From an uncultured Victivallales bacterium (lineage in GTDB: Bacteria > Verrucomicrobiota > Lentisphaeria > Victivallales > UBA1829), in assembly GCA_934661375.1 (NCBI GenBank), contig CAKUJH010000009.1, positions 29,183 through 93,182 on the forward strand: a stretch of DNA of 64,000 nucleotides. Direction: 5' to 3'. Both the position numbers and the translations under genes were made by a program. The notes beneath the pieces are model-generated. The model ran no database searches. It saw nothing but the letters and a program-made list of their open reading frames with translations, and had not been told where the DNA came from. Each line of letters opens with the position of its first letter. Position 1 is the stretch's first letter. This document shows positions 35,817 to 43,902 of this stretch, one piece after another.

Positions 35817-36728
35817 ATGGACAAAACAATTAAAGTTGCGGTAATCGGGCTTGACACCAGTCACGCCGTGGAATTTCCCAAATTCATGCAGGACCCCGCG
35901 TTTGATCCTGCCAGCCGCGTGGACGGCATGACCGTTACCCGTGCGCTCCGTTTCGAGACTCCGTTCCAGAATAAAGAAGGTCTGGACAAACGTCAGGCGT
36001 ATCTGGAAAGCATCGGAGTGAAAGTAACGCTGGATTTCGAAGAAGCGGTGGCAGATTGCGATGCCGTCTGTCTTGAAATCAACGACGCCGCTTATCATCT
36101 GGAATATTTCCGGAAATGTGCGGCTCTCGGCAAGCCGGTCTATCTGGATAAACCGTTCGCCGACACGCTTGACAATGCCACGGAAATCCTGCGGATCGCC
36201 AAGGAAAACAACACCCGTTTCTTCACGGCGTCTTCACTCCGTTATGACGACAACATCATCGAGGCTTCCAAAGCCATGCCGCAGCTGGATCTGGGGCAGA
36301 CCTGGGGACCGCTGGGACATGCCGCCGCCGGCTCTTCCATTGTCTGGTACGGCGTTCATACTTTCGAAATGCTGGAAAAAATCATGGGCCCCGGCGCCAT
36401 TGCAGTCACTTCCGTTCCTGACCGTCAGGGGGTAGTCTGTGTTGTATCCTATGCGGATGGACGCCGCGGCGTGGTGGAGCTGACCAAAGGCAACTATTGC
36501 TATGGCGGTGTTCTGCGCAAAGGCGGTGAATGCCGCATGTTCCAGTATATCGGCGGCGTGAATCTTTACCGCCGGCTGATCTGCGAGATCGGGGATTTCT
36601 TCCGCGGCAGGACGGAAGGCGTTCCGCTGAAGGAATCTTTTGAAATCATGGCAATGCTGGAAGCTGCTGAACTTTCCGTTCAGTACGGCGGACGCACCAT
36701 GCCCGTTTATCAGTTCCCGGAATTATAA
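35817..36728 (+). CDS. Gfo/Idh/MocA-family oxidoreductase
   Basis: A 303-residue protein; ATG follows AAGGATT. The N-terminal Rossmann start is KVAVIGLDTSHAVEF (6-20), with an Asp-Thr-Ser-His in place of the usual GxGxxG tail, and DKPFADTL supplies the catalytic lysine. It is shorter than most family members (about 340-380). Possibly IolG/IolX-like in a cluster with IolB, oxidising a cyclitol or sugar acid. It precedes a second Gfo/Idh gene by 15 bases, so the two are co-transcribed. Confidence 0.8.
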   Translation: MDKTIKVAVIGLDTSHAVEFPKFMQDPAFDPASRVDGMTVTRALRFETPFQNKEGLDKRQAYLESIGVKVTLDFEEAVADCDAVCLEINDAAYHLEYFRKCAALGKPVYLDKPFADTLDNATEILRIAKENNTRFFTASSLRYDDNIIEASKAMPQLDLGQTWGPLGHAAAGSSIVWYGVHTFEMLEKIMGPGAIAVTSVPDRQGVVCVVSYADGRRGVVELTKGNYCYGGVLRKGGECRMFQYIGGVNLYRRLICEIGDFFRGRTEGVPLKESFEIMAMLEAAELSVQYGGRTMPVYQFPEL

Positions 36729-36743
36729 AGGAGAACCTGCATC

Positions 36744-37835
36744 ATGAAAAGAATCAGAATCGGCATCATCGGTCAGGGACGCAGCGGACGGGATATTCAC
36801 CGTCATCTGTTTGAAACGTACCCCGCACTCAAAGCCCGCTACGAAGTGGTCGCCATCGCGGATCCCATCCGGGAACGCTGGGCAATGGACGGTATCACGC
36901 CGTCTCCGGAGCTGAAAACCTACGAGAATTACAAGGACATGTTGGAAGACAAACGGGTCGATCTGTTTATCAACGCCACCCGCAGCATGGATCATATCCC
37001 GGTCAGCATCGAGCTGCTGGAAAAAGGACTGAACGTCATCAGTGAAAAACCGCTGGGGCGCCATATCGCGGATGTGGAACGTCTGGAAGCCGCCATCAAG
37101 AAAAGCGGCAAATTCTTTGCCGTGTTCCAGCAGTCCCGGTTCCGTCCGCTGTTCGCCAAAACCCTCGAGATCATGAAATCCGGCATTCTCGGCCGTCCGG
37201 TGATGGTCAAGATCGCCTACAATGGCTTTGCCCGCCGCTGGGACTGGCAGACCATTCAGGATATGTGCGCCGGCGAACTGCTGAACACCGGTCCGCACCC
37301 GCTGGATCTGGCATTGCAGTTCTACGGCGACGGGGAAGCGGATCCCGAACAGATTGTCTGCCGCATGGATCGCGCCAACACCTTCGGCGATGCCGAAGAC
37401 CATGTCAAGATTCTGCTGTCCGGCAAAGGTCATCCGGATATTGATCTGGAAATTTCCCGCTGCTGCATGTTCCCCGGCAATACGTTCGAAATTTACGCAA
37501 CGAACGGCGGTCTGAAAGCGTTCGACGGGGAAATCGTCTGGCGTTATTTCAAACCGGAGGAAGCTCCGGTTCAGCATCTGGTCCGCGAACCGCTGGAAGG
37601 TCCAGGCCGTATGCCGCGCTACTGCGGCGAAAAACTGGAATTCTATGAAGAACGCTGGAATGCATCCGATTTTGCAAGAGGCATGGACAGCTGGGGCGTG
37701 AAATATTACGAAAATATTTATGAAGCGTTCGTCAACGGCGCACCGCTGGTTGTGCCGCTGGAACAGGTCAAACGGCAGATCCGGGTGATCGAAGAATGCC
37801 ATCGGCAGAACCCGTTCCCCAAATTTGCACTCTGA
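36744..37835 (+). CDS. Gfo/Idh/MocA-family oxidoreductase
   Basis: A 363-residue dehydrogenase; ATG follows AAAGGAG. Rossmann motif GIIGQGRSGRDIH (7-19), EKPLGRHIADVE with the catalytic lysine (about 99), and a full C-terminal domain containing TGPHPLDLALQFYGDG with the family's histidine. Together with the previous gene it probably performs two oxidation steps or forms a heteromer. A terminator follows. Substrate not determinable from the sequence. Confidence 0.84.
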   Translation: MKRIRIGIIGQGRSGRDIHRHLFETYPALKARYEVVAIADPIRERWAMDGITPSPELKTYENYKDMLEDKRVDLFINATRSMDHIPVSIELLEKGLNVISEKPLGRHIADVERLEAAIKKSGKFFAVFQQSRFRPLFAKTLEIMKSGILGRPVMVKIAYNGFARRWDWQTIQDMCAGELLNTGPHPLDLALQFYGDGEADPEQIVCRMDRANTFGDAEDHVKILLSGKGHPDIDLEISRCCMFPGNTFEIYATNGGLKAFDGEIVWRYFKPEEAPVQHLVREPLEGPGRMPRYCGEKLEFYEERWNASDFARGMDSWGVKYYENIYEAFVNGAPLVVPLEQVKRQIRVIEECHRQNPFPKFAL

Positions 37836-37860
37836 CAGAAATCTGAAGATATTTCTGATG

Positions 37861-37892
37861 CCGTACCGTACGGGGCATTCCCTGCGGTACGG
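37861..37892. terminator. Intrinsic terminator after the Gfo/Idh pair
   Basis: ccgtaccg (37861-37868) pairs with cggtacgg (37885-37892) and a TTTTT run follows on the plus strand; the Kdo-kinase-like gene converges on it. Confidence 0.75.
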
Positions 37893-37913
37893 TTTTTCTG
37901 TTTTGGGGAAAAT

Positions 37914-38660
37914 TCAGCGCCGTCCGGTCAGTTCAATGACACGGGCAAGCAACGCGGCACTGTAAAAATCCTGCCCCGTGCAGGCACGGTAGGATTCCGC
38001 AAATTTTCGGGTGATGCGTTCCATTTCCCCCGGTTCGGGATGAACACATTTCAGATACGAGGATGTCAGACGCGCCAGTTCCAGAAAACGTACTTTGTCC
38101 GGCACTGCACCGCGGTACAGCCGGGAGCCGTCCAGGTCAATCAGTCCGAGAGAGCCGTCCGCCAGACAGCAGATATTGCGCAGGTTCAAATCGCCATGCC
38201 GGATGCCTGCCGCATGAAGACGCGCCATCAGCGGTACGGCGTCCCATGCCAGTTCCGGACGGACTGGGAGATATACGGTCTGTGCCGGATTCAGAACTTC
38301 GGTTACCAGACAATACCGGGAAGCAAACAGTACAGCCGGGGTGGCTATGCCGATTTCCCGCAGCCGCAGAGCCGCCGCCAGACATTTCCATGAGCGCGGA
38401 TACTGCAAGGCGCGTTTGAAGGTGCGCCAGAAGCCGTTTTTCTTATACTTCTTGATGAAGAAACGCTGCTGTGCATCCAGTCCGGAAACCACACTCCGGG
38501 AATCTTTCAGAATTATGCCGCCGGACAGCATTTCCTCCGGATGCGGCGTGAAAAAATCCGCGCCGGAACGGATGTAGTTCCCGGCACGGATGATATATTC
38601 CGCCTGTACGTTTCCGGCAGACGAAACCGCCTGTTTCAGAATTTCAGACGCAACGCTCAT
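37914..38660 (-). CDS. WaaP/Kdo-kinase-like protein
   Basis: A 248-residue protein; start at the ATG 38660, seven bases after the lysS stop. Kinase-fold motifs are IRHGDLNLRNICC (about 175, HxDxxxxN) and LIDLDGSRL (about 195, metal-binding D). The family phosphorylates heptose or Kdo of lipopolysaccharide core. It is probably translated from the lysS transcript. The activity is inferred from fold only; small-molecule phosphotransferase is possible. Confidence 0.75.
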   Translation of the reverse strand: MSVASEILKQAVSSAGNVQAEYIIRAGNYIRSGADFFTPHPEEMLSGGIILKDSRSVVSGLDAQQRFFIKKYKKNGFWRTFKRALQYPRSWKCLAAALRLREIGIATPAVLFASRYCLVTEVLNPAQTVYLPVRPELAWDAVPLMARLHAAGIRHGDLNLRNICCLADGSLGLIDLDGSRLYRGAVPDKVRFLELARLTSSYLKCVHPEPGEMERITRKFAESYRACTGQDFYSAALLARVIELTGRR

Positions 38661-38667
38661 AATGCGG

Positions 38668-40164
38668 TCATTGTTTCGGACGCATCTGCGGGAAGAGCAG
38701 AACGTCGCGGATGGATTCCGCACCGGTCAGGAGCATGACCAGACGGTCGATGCCGATTCCGAGACCGCCGGTCGGAGGCATACCGTATTCCAGCGCGGTG
38801 AGGAAATCTTCGTCGATGGCGTCCTTGAGATCCTTGCCTTCACGTTTCGCCTGTTCGATGAAACGCTGACGCTGATCAATCGGGTCATTGAGTTCGGAAT
38901 AGCCCGGCGACAGTTCAATGCCGTTGACTTCCAGTTCATAGACATCCACCAGGCTCGGATCGTCTTCGCATCTTTTCGCCAGCGGGACCAGATAGGCGGG
39001 CAGACGGGTTACGAACGTCGGCTGAATCAGGGTCTGTTCAATGGTCTTGTCATAGATTTCATGAGTGATTTCCAGATCATCCATTTCCGGTGTGACATCC
39101 AATCCCATTTCCTTGGCTTTGGCGAATTTCCGGTCGTGGCTGAGATCATACCAGTCCGCGCCCATTTTTTCCATCACGAGTTCACGGTAGGGGGCGCGCC
39201 GCCATGGACGTTTCAGGTCGATAACCGTGCCGTTTGCCATTTTGATCTGCGTGGTTCCGAGAAGTTTTTCCGCCAGCGTGGTAACCATTTCCTCCATGAT
39301 GTCCATCATGCTGCGGCAGTCGCCGTATGCCTGATAGAGTTCCAGAGCGGTGAATTCCGGATTGTGACGGCGGTCAATGCCTTCGTTGCGGAAGTTGCGG
39401 TTCAGTTCGAACACGCGCTCAAAACCGCCGACAATCAGACGTTTGAGGTAGAGTTCCGTGGCGATACGCATGTAGACCGGGCAGTTCAAGGCTTCGTAGT
39501 AGGTCTTGAACGGATTGGCGGAAGCTCCGCCGGGAATCGGCTGGAGCATCGGGGTTTCCACTTCAATGAACCCTTTGCTTTCGAGGAACTTGCGGACTTC
39601 ACTGATGATTCTGGAACGCAACAGGAACACCTTGCGGCTTTCATCGTTGGTGATGAGGTCCAGATAACGCTGACGGTACCGCTGTTCGATATCGGTGAGA
39701 CCGTGGAATTTTTCGGGCAGGGGACGCAGGGACTTGGTCAGCAGAGTGACTTTGTGCGCTTTGAGCGTGAGTTCGCCGGTGCGCGTGGTGAACGGCACAC
39801 CGGTAACGCCGATGATGTCGCCGAGGTCCAGTTTCTTGAAGGCTGCGAATTCTTCATCGCTGACGGTGCCGCGCTGCACATAAATCTGCATACGGCCGGA
39901 GGAGTCCTTCACGTCGGCGAAAATGGATTTGCCCATGGCGCGGAAAGCGGTCATGCGGCCGGCAATGGTGAATTCCGGCTGTTCTTCCTGTTCCGGTTTG
40001 TACTGTTCCCGGACTTCGGCGGTTTTGATCACATTGTCGAATCGGCGTCCGAACGGGAGTTTGCCGGCGGCTTCCAGTTCATGCACCTTGTTGATGCGCT
40101 GGGTGAAAATGTCTTCCTGCTTCTGTTCCGGAGCAGCAGCGTTCTGCGTGTTTTCTTCGCTCAT
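38668..40164 (-). CDS. lysS: Lysyl-tRNA synthetase (class II)
   Basis: A 498-residue enzyme; ATG at 40164 follows AGAAAGGAT, so the in-frame ATG at 40275 is rejected. An OB-fold anticodon domain (about 60-170, FTIAGRMTAFRAMGKSIFAD) precedes the catalytic core with motif 2 FRNEGIDRRHNPEFTALE and motif 3 GLGIGIDRLVMLL. It charges tRNA-Lys with lysine. The N-terminal 30 residues are a Q/E/A-rich extension common in this enzyme. Confidence 0.97.
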   Translation of the reverse strand: MSEENTQNAAAPEQKQEDIFTQRINKVHELEAAGKLPFGRRFDNVIKTAEVREQYKPEQEEQPEFTIAGRMTAFRAMGKSIFADVKDSSGRMQIYVQRGTVSDEEFAAFKKLDLGDIIGVTGVPFTTRTGELTLKAHKVTLLTKSLRPLPEKFHGLTDIEQRYRQRYLDLITNDESRKVFLLRSRIISEVRKFLESKGFIEVETPMLQPIPGGASANPFKTYYEALNCPVYMRIATELYLKRLIVGGFERVFELNRNFRNEGIDRRHNPEFTALELYQAYGDCRSMMDIMEEMVTTLAEKLLGTTQIKMANGTVIDLKRPWRRAPYRELVMEKMGADWYDLSHDRKFAKAKEMGLDVTPEMDDLEITHEIYDKTIEQTLIQPTFVTRLPAYLVPLAKRCEDDPSLVDVYELEVNGIELSPGYSELNDPIDQRQRFIEQAKREGKDLKDAIDEDFLTALEYGMPPTGGLGIGIDRLVMLLTGAESIRDVLLFPQMRPKQ

Positions 40165-40299
40165 GATGACAGCTATCCTTTCTGGATTTTGCAATTCAAA
40201 AAAATACGCAATTAAGATACCACGAAAATGGTTTTTTTCAAGCGTAAAAGGAAAACAATTGCGGAAAAGTGCCATCCGTCCGCCGGAACTGCCGCGCCG

Positions 40300-40698
40300 T
40301 TACATCGGGATCCACCATTCCGGAGTCAGTTCGCCCAGTGTGCGTATCCGCCGGGACGGATAATCCAGCATGATTTCGATGCTTTTGCAAGTGTGCGGCA
40401 TCAGCTGCACCATCAGTTCGCGGCAGGCTCCGCACGGCGCACCCGACGAGCCGTCCGGCAGGATTGCCAGCACTTTGCGGATTTCCTGTTCTCCGCAGGT
40501 CAGCATATGGAAAATGGCATTCCGCTCGGCGCAGATCCCCAGAGTGGAACAGGTGTCCACGCATATTCCGGTGTAAATTTTTCCGGAACCGGAAAGAATT
40601 GCCGCGCTGACACAGCCAGCACTGACATATTCCGAGATCCGCCGATCCTGCCGCACTGCCGCGGCAGCCTCATATAATTTCCGCCAGTCATCTGTCAT
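40300..40698 (-). CDS. Cytidine deaminase-like zinc enzyme
   Basis: A 132-residue protein with CAERNAIFHM (about 56, zinc Cys and catalytic Glu) and PCGACRELM (about 88, two zinc cysteines). These are the CDA-family zinc sites; Cys in place of His at the first ligand fits tetrameric CDA and blasticidin-deaminase-like enzymes. It would deaminate cytidine/deoxycytidine for salvage. It lies 135 bases before lysS on the same strand. No strong ribosome site is visible before the ATG at 40698. Confidence 0.85.
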   Translation of the reverse strand: MTDDWRKLYEAAAAVRQDRRISEYVSAGCVSAAILSGSGKIYTGICVDTCSTLGICAERNAIFHMLTCGEQEIRKVLAILPDGSSGAPCGACRELMVQLMPHTCKSIEIMLDYPSRRIRTLGELTPEWWIPM

Positions 40699-40724
40699 TT
40701 CCTGTTCCTGAACATTGTATTTTT

Positions 40725-40765
40725 ATCAATCAAAACCACAGGCTCAGCCGGTGGTTTTGATTGAT
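40725..40765. terminator. Perfect 15-bp hairpin after the HigA gene
   Basis: atcaatcaaaaccac (40725-40739) pairs perfectly with gtggttttgattgat (40751-40765) around an 11-base loop. Placed between higA and the cytidine deaminase gene; likely a terminator. Confidence 0.6.
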
Positions 40766-40783
40766 GTTTTAATGACGGGAGAA

Positions 40784-41113
40784 TTACAATACAGCAGCCT
40801 TCTGGACAAACCGTTTGATGAAGTCGAAAGTATGTTTCCCCTCGGTACGTTCACGGTAAACGACACAGTCAAGTTCATATTCTGCCTGCAGATTGAGCCA
40901 TAACTGCGCCGCCGTTCCGAAAAACTTGCTTAACCGCATTGCCGTATCCGCGGTTATGGCACGTTTTCCGTGGATGATTTCGTTAATTCTGCGCGGGGTG
41001 ACACCGATTTCTCGTGCCAGTTTGTTTTGGGAAAGATTCAGCGGCTCCATAAAATCTTCTCTCAAAATATCACCGGGATGAATCGGCTTCAAATATTTTT
41101 CTTCGTTTGCCAT
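40784..41113 (-). CDS. HigA-type antitoxin (orphan)
   Basis: A 109-residue XRE-type helix-turn-helix protein with HPGDILREDFMEPLNLSQNKLAREIGV (about 12-38; positions given, family signature), then VTPRRINEIIHGKRAITADTA and AAQLWLNLQAEYEL. These are typical of HigA/VapI antitoxins that repress their own operon and neutralise the mRNA-cleaving toxin HigB. No intact higB precedes it: upstream on the minus strand there is only a short frame ending in IEDYHG that could be a toxin remnant. It may have been retained as a regulator. Confidence 0.86.
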   Translation of the reverse strand: MANEEKYLKPIHPGDILREDFMEPLNLSQNKLAREIGVTPRRINEIIHGKRAITADTAMRLSKFFGTAAQLWLNLQAEYELDCVVYRERTEGKHTFDFIKRFVQKAAVL

Positions 41114-41286
41114 TTTTTAATCTCCATTCCGTGATAATCTTCAATCCATAATATGGAGCATAACTTTATGTTTTACAAGATGCGGCATGAACTTTTTTTG
41201 TTTTTTCTGATGGTTGCGCGGAAAAGTTTCCAAAAAAGTCGGAAAGGATTTCACTCCGTTTTTTTGTCCCCTTTAGGACAAAAAAG

Positions 41287-41316
41287 AGGATCGGACGCAA
41301 GAGATTACGTCCGATC
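41287..41316 (-). terminator. Intrinsic terminator of the GH4 gene
   Basis: ggatcggacg (41287-41296) pairs with cgtccgatcc (41307-41316); a T-run follows on the minus strand, 64 bases past the stop. Confidence 0.8.
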
Positions 41317-41379
41317 CGGGAAAGGGGTTCGGCACACAGAGGGGGAGGTGTCCGAATCCAAACCGGCGGGTATGCCGGA

Positions 41380-42759
41380 TTATTTATACTTGGGCAGCAT
41401 GTTGCCGTGCGCTTCGATCAGCTCGTCGCACATTGCCACAATGTCGTCGATGCTGAGTTCCGCCGCAGTGTGCGGATCCAGCATAGCGGCATGGTAGATG
41501 TGTTCCTTTTTGAGGGTGAGCGCCGCTTCGATGGTGAGCAGCTGAACATTGATGTTGGTCATGTTCATGGCGGCGCACTGAACGGGGAGACGACCGACGT
41601 AGGTTCCCTGGATGCCGTTGGAATCGACCAGACAGGGGACTTCGACCACTGCGTCTGCGGGAAGGTTTTCGATGAATCCGTGGTTGAGGACGTTGCCGCC
41701 GATCTGGTACGGTTCATTGGTGACAATGGCGTTCATGATGCCGGAACCGTATTCACGCGACATTTTGTGCGTGAGTTTTTCATGTTTGGTGATTTCGGCA
41801 TACTGTTTCTTCCAGTTTTCGATCTGGCTGACACAGCGGCGGGGATATTCATCCAGTGGAATACCGTATTCTTCGATGAGTTCGGGATATGCCGCCTTGA
41901 TCCAGTAGGGAGCATATTCGGCGTTGTGTTCGCTGGATTCGGTTACATAGTAGCCGAAACGGTTCATCATTTCCATACGGACCAGGTTCGCACCGCATTT
42001 TTCCGGATGTTCCAGATGTCCGCGCTCTTTGCGGACGAATTCCAGACCTTCTTTCCGGATTTCGGGATAGATGTCCTTGCCGTCTTTGGTGAGGCTGAGC
42101 AGCCACGCCATGTGGTTGATGCCGGCGATCTTGGCGCGATAGCCGAGATCCGTCGCCATGATGTCGTTGTTGTACTGTTTTTCGAAATCATACTTGCCGA
42201 GAGTGGCAAGCAGGGATTCCACGCAGACCTGAACGCTGTGGCAGAGACCGACCGTTTTGATGGACGTGCCGCGGAGCATGGCTCCGGTGAGCATTGCCAT
42301 GGGGTTGGTGTAGTTGAGGAACCAGGCGTCGGGGCAGACTTCTTCCATGTCGCGGGCAAAGTCCAGCATCACGGGAATGGTGCGCAGAGCGCGGAAGATA
42401 CCGCCGATGCCGAGAGTGTCGGCAATGGTCTGGCGCAGTCCGTATTTCTTGGGAATTTCAAAGTCGATCACGGTGGACGGTTCATAACCGCCGACCTGGA
42501 TGGCGTTGACCACGAAGTCCGCATTCTTCAGCGCTTTTTTGCGTTCATCAACACCGAGGCAGACCGAAATTTTCGCGCGGTTGTCATTGATGTTGGCGTT
42601 GAGGTTGTCCAGAACTCCTTTGGATTCCTGAAGACGTTCCGCATCAATGTCATACAGCACAATTTCTGAATCTTTCAGCGCTTCGCGGCACATGCAGTCG
42701 CCCAGCACGTTCTTGGCGAAAACGGTGCTGCCCGCACCCATAAAAGTGATCTTTGCCAT
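41380..42759 (-). CDS. alpha-Galactosidase/alpha-glucosidase, glycoside hydrolase family 4
   Basis: A 459-residue enzyme; the reading frame begins MAKITFMGAGSTVFAKN, the NAD-binding start of GH4. GLCHSVQV (about 170, catalytic Cys/His) and GINHMAW (about 200) bind the divalent metal. GH4 enzymes are cytoplasmic and need NAD+ and Mn2+, cleaving alpha-glycosides by an oxidation-elimination route. GLCHSVQ matches the MelA/AglA subgroup (alpha-galactosidase or alpha-glucosidase). No phosphotransferase genes are near, so a non-phosphorylated substrate is likely. A short ribosome site AGGAG-like is present before the ATG. Confidence 0.92.
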   Translation of the reverse strand: MAKITFMGAGSTVFAKNVLGDCMCREALKDSEIVLYDIDAERLQESKGVLDNLNANINDNRAKISVCLGVDERKKALKNADFVVNAIQVGGYEPSTVIDFEIPKKYGLRQTIADTLGIGGIFRALRTIPVMLDFARDMEEVCPDAWFLNYTNPMAMLTGAMLRGTSIKTVGLCHSVQVCVESLLATLGKYDFEKQYNNDIMATDLGYRAKIAGINHMAWLLSLTKDGKDIYPEIRKEGLEFVRKERGHLEHPEKCGANLVRMEMMNRFGYYVTESSEHNAEYAPYWIKAAYPELIEEYGIPLDEYPRRCVSQIENWKKQYAEITKHEKLTHKMSREYGSGIMNAIVTNEPYQIGGNVLNHGFIENLPADAVVEVPCLVDSNGIQGTYVGRLPVQCAAMNMTNINVQLLTIEAALTLKKEHIYHAAMLDPHTAAELSIDDIVAMCDELIEAHGNMLPKYK

Positions 42760-42907
42760 GTTGTCTTTCTCCTGTGTTATGGTTTTTCCATTGTTTCCGT
42801 TACCGGTTTTCTCTGTTAATATAAATTGCGTTTGACAAAAATAAAGCCGGTTTTCTTAAAAACAATGGCAATCCTGTGCTAATTATGGTAATTTTGTGCT
42901 TTCTCTC

Positions 42908-43609
42908 TTATTTTGCTTTGGCGCGGAAGGTCAGAATCGCTCCCAGCGCAAGACTCAGCACTGCACTCATCAGAACGCGGTAGTTGCCGGGCAGACAGAA
43001 GGTAACGGTGTGCGCTGGAATCCAGAACAGCACAATGGTTTTCGGAATGAACGAACCCCAGATATGTTTATTGAGATTTTCCAGAAATTCTGCACCGCCG
43101 ACAAAACGTCTGCGGTTGATTACTTCATTGCACCATTCGTGCGACAGCATCATCGGATAGGCAAAAATCATGTTCATCCAGAACGAGGTGGAAAGCGCGA
43201 AAATCAGGGTCTGGCTGAACGGCCGTTCCCCCAGCAGCGGAGTTTTTTCCCCGAACCAGAGCGGGGTTCCCATGAGCGCGCCGACCCCTTTGGCAAACAG
43301 CGCAAAAACAATCGTGAAGACCAGACCCGTGATGCCCCAGACTATGAACCGCGCAAAGACGGACGGCACTTTCCAGGAACCGGTTTTCATGCGGACTTTG
43401 AGCATTTCACCGAACATGGCAAGCAAGCCGACTTTGAAGAATCCCATCAGATACGGATAGGCGGCGGTGAAATTGCCGAAATTCTGCAGACCGTGCGACA
43501 GTCCGCCCCACTCAATTTTCCCGGTTATGGACACGGTCCACGGGAAAAATACGACCATACATGCGTACAGCACCAGAAACACAACAGCGGCAACATCGCC
43601 TTTTTTCAT
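42908..43609 (-). CDS. Polytopic membrane protein, Mpv17/PMP22-like C-terminus
   Basis: A 233-residue protein; ATG at 43609 follows GAGAGGC. Four to six hydrophobic segments (about 5-25, 45-65, 85-110, 135-155, 185-230). The last 55 residues, with FLENLNKHIWGSFIPKTIV and WIPAHTVTFCLPGNYR, resemble the Mpv17/PMP22 membrane family. A weak resemblance only; no function is assigned. It lies 150 bases upstream of the GH4 gene and could be co-transcribed. Confidence 0.5.
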   Translation of the reverse strand: MKKGDVAAVVFLVLYACMVVFFPWTVSITGKIEWGGLSHGLQNFGNFTAAYPYLMGFFKVGLLAMFGEMLKVRMKTGSWKVPSVFARFIVWGITGLVFTIVFALFAKGVGALMGTPLWFGEKTPLLGERPFSQTLIFALSTSFWMNMIFAYPMMLSHEWCNEVINRRRFVGGAEFLENLNKHIWGSFIPKTIVLFWIPAHTVTFCLPGNYRVLMSAVLSLALGAILTFRAKAK

Positions 43610-43721
43610 CTTCAAGCCTCTCTCTTTCAATTCGTTTACACAGATAATAAAAGTAAGATACACCTGCAATCGGATTTCGCAACCGGGAAAAGAAAAATTC
43701 TACGCAAAAAATAAAAAAAGA

Positions 43722-43795
43722 TCTTCGCCGGACGAGAGACTGCGATATTTGGGGGAGGGGATTGGGAGTAAATCGCAGCCTCTGTCCGGCGAAGA
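43722..43795 (-). terminator. Long-stem terminator after the parvulin gene
   Basis: tcttcgccggac (43722-43733) pairs perfectly with gtccggcgaaga (43784-43795), with a second pairing block inside (tgcgat with atcgca). On the minus strand the stem is followed by a run of seven T. The G-rich loop of about 25 bases is unusual. Confidence 0.7.
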
Positions 43796-43804
43796 AAAAA
43801 AGAA

Positions 43805-43832
43805 TGACGTCAAATATCAGCTGATGACGTCA
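43805..43832. promoter_or_regulatory. Paired TGACGTCA palindromes
   Basis: The 8-base palindrome TGACGTCA occurs at 43805-43812 and 43825-43832, 20 bases centre to centre (two helical turns), inside a wider ATATCA / TGATAT inverted pair. It lies between the parvulin terminator and stop, upstream of the membrane-protein gene. Operator candidate. Confidence 0.35.
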
Positions 43833-43902
43833 TGATATATTTATGCCGAAACCAGCGTCCCGTACCAGACAGCACAGGACGCCGGAAGAAGAAAAGGATT
43901 TT

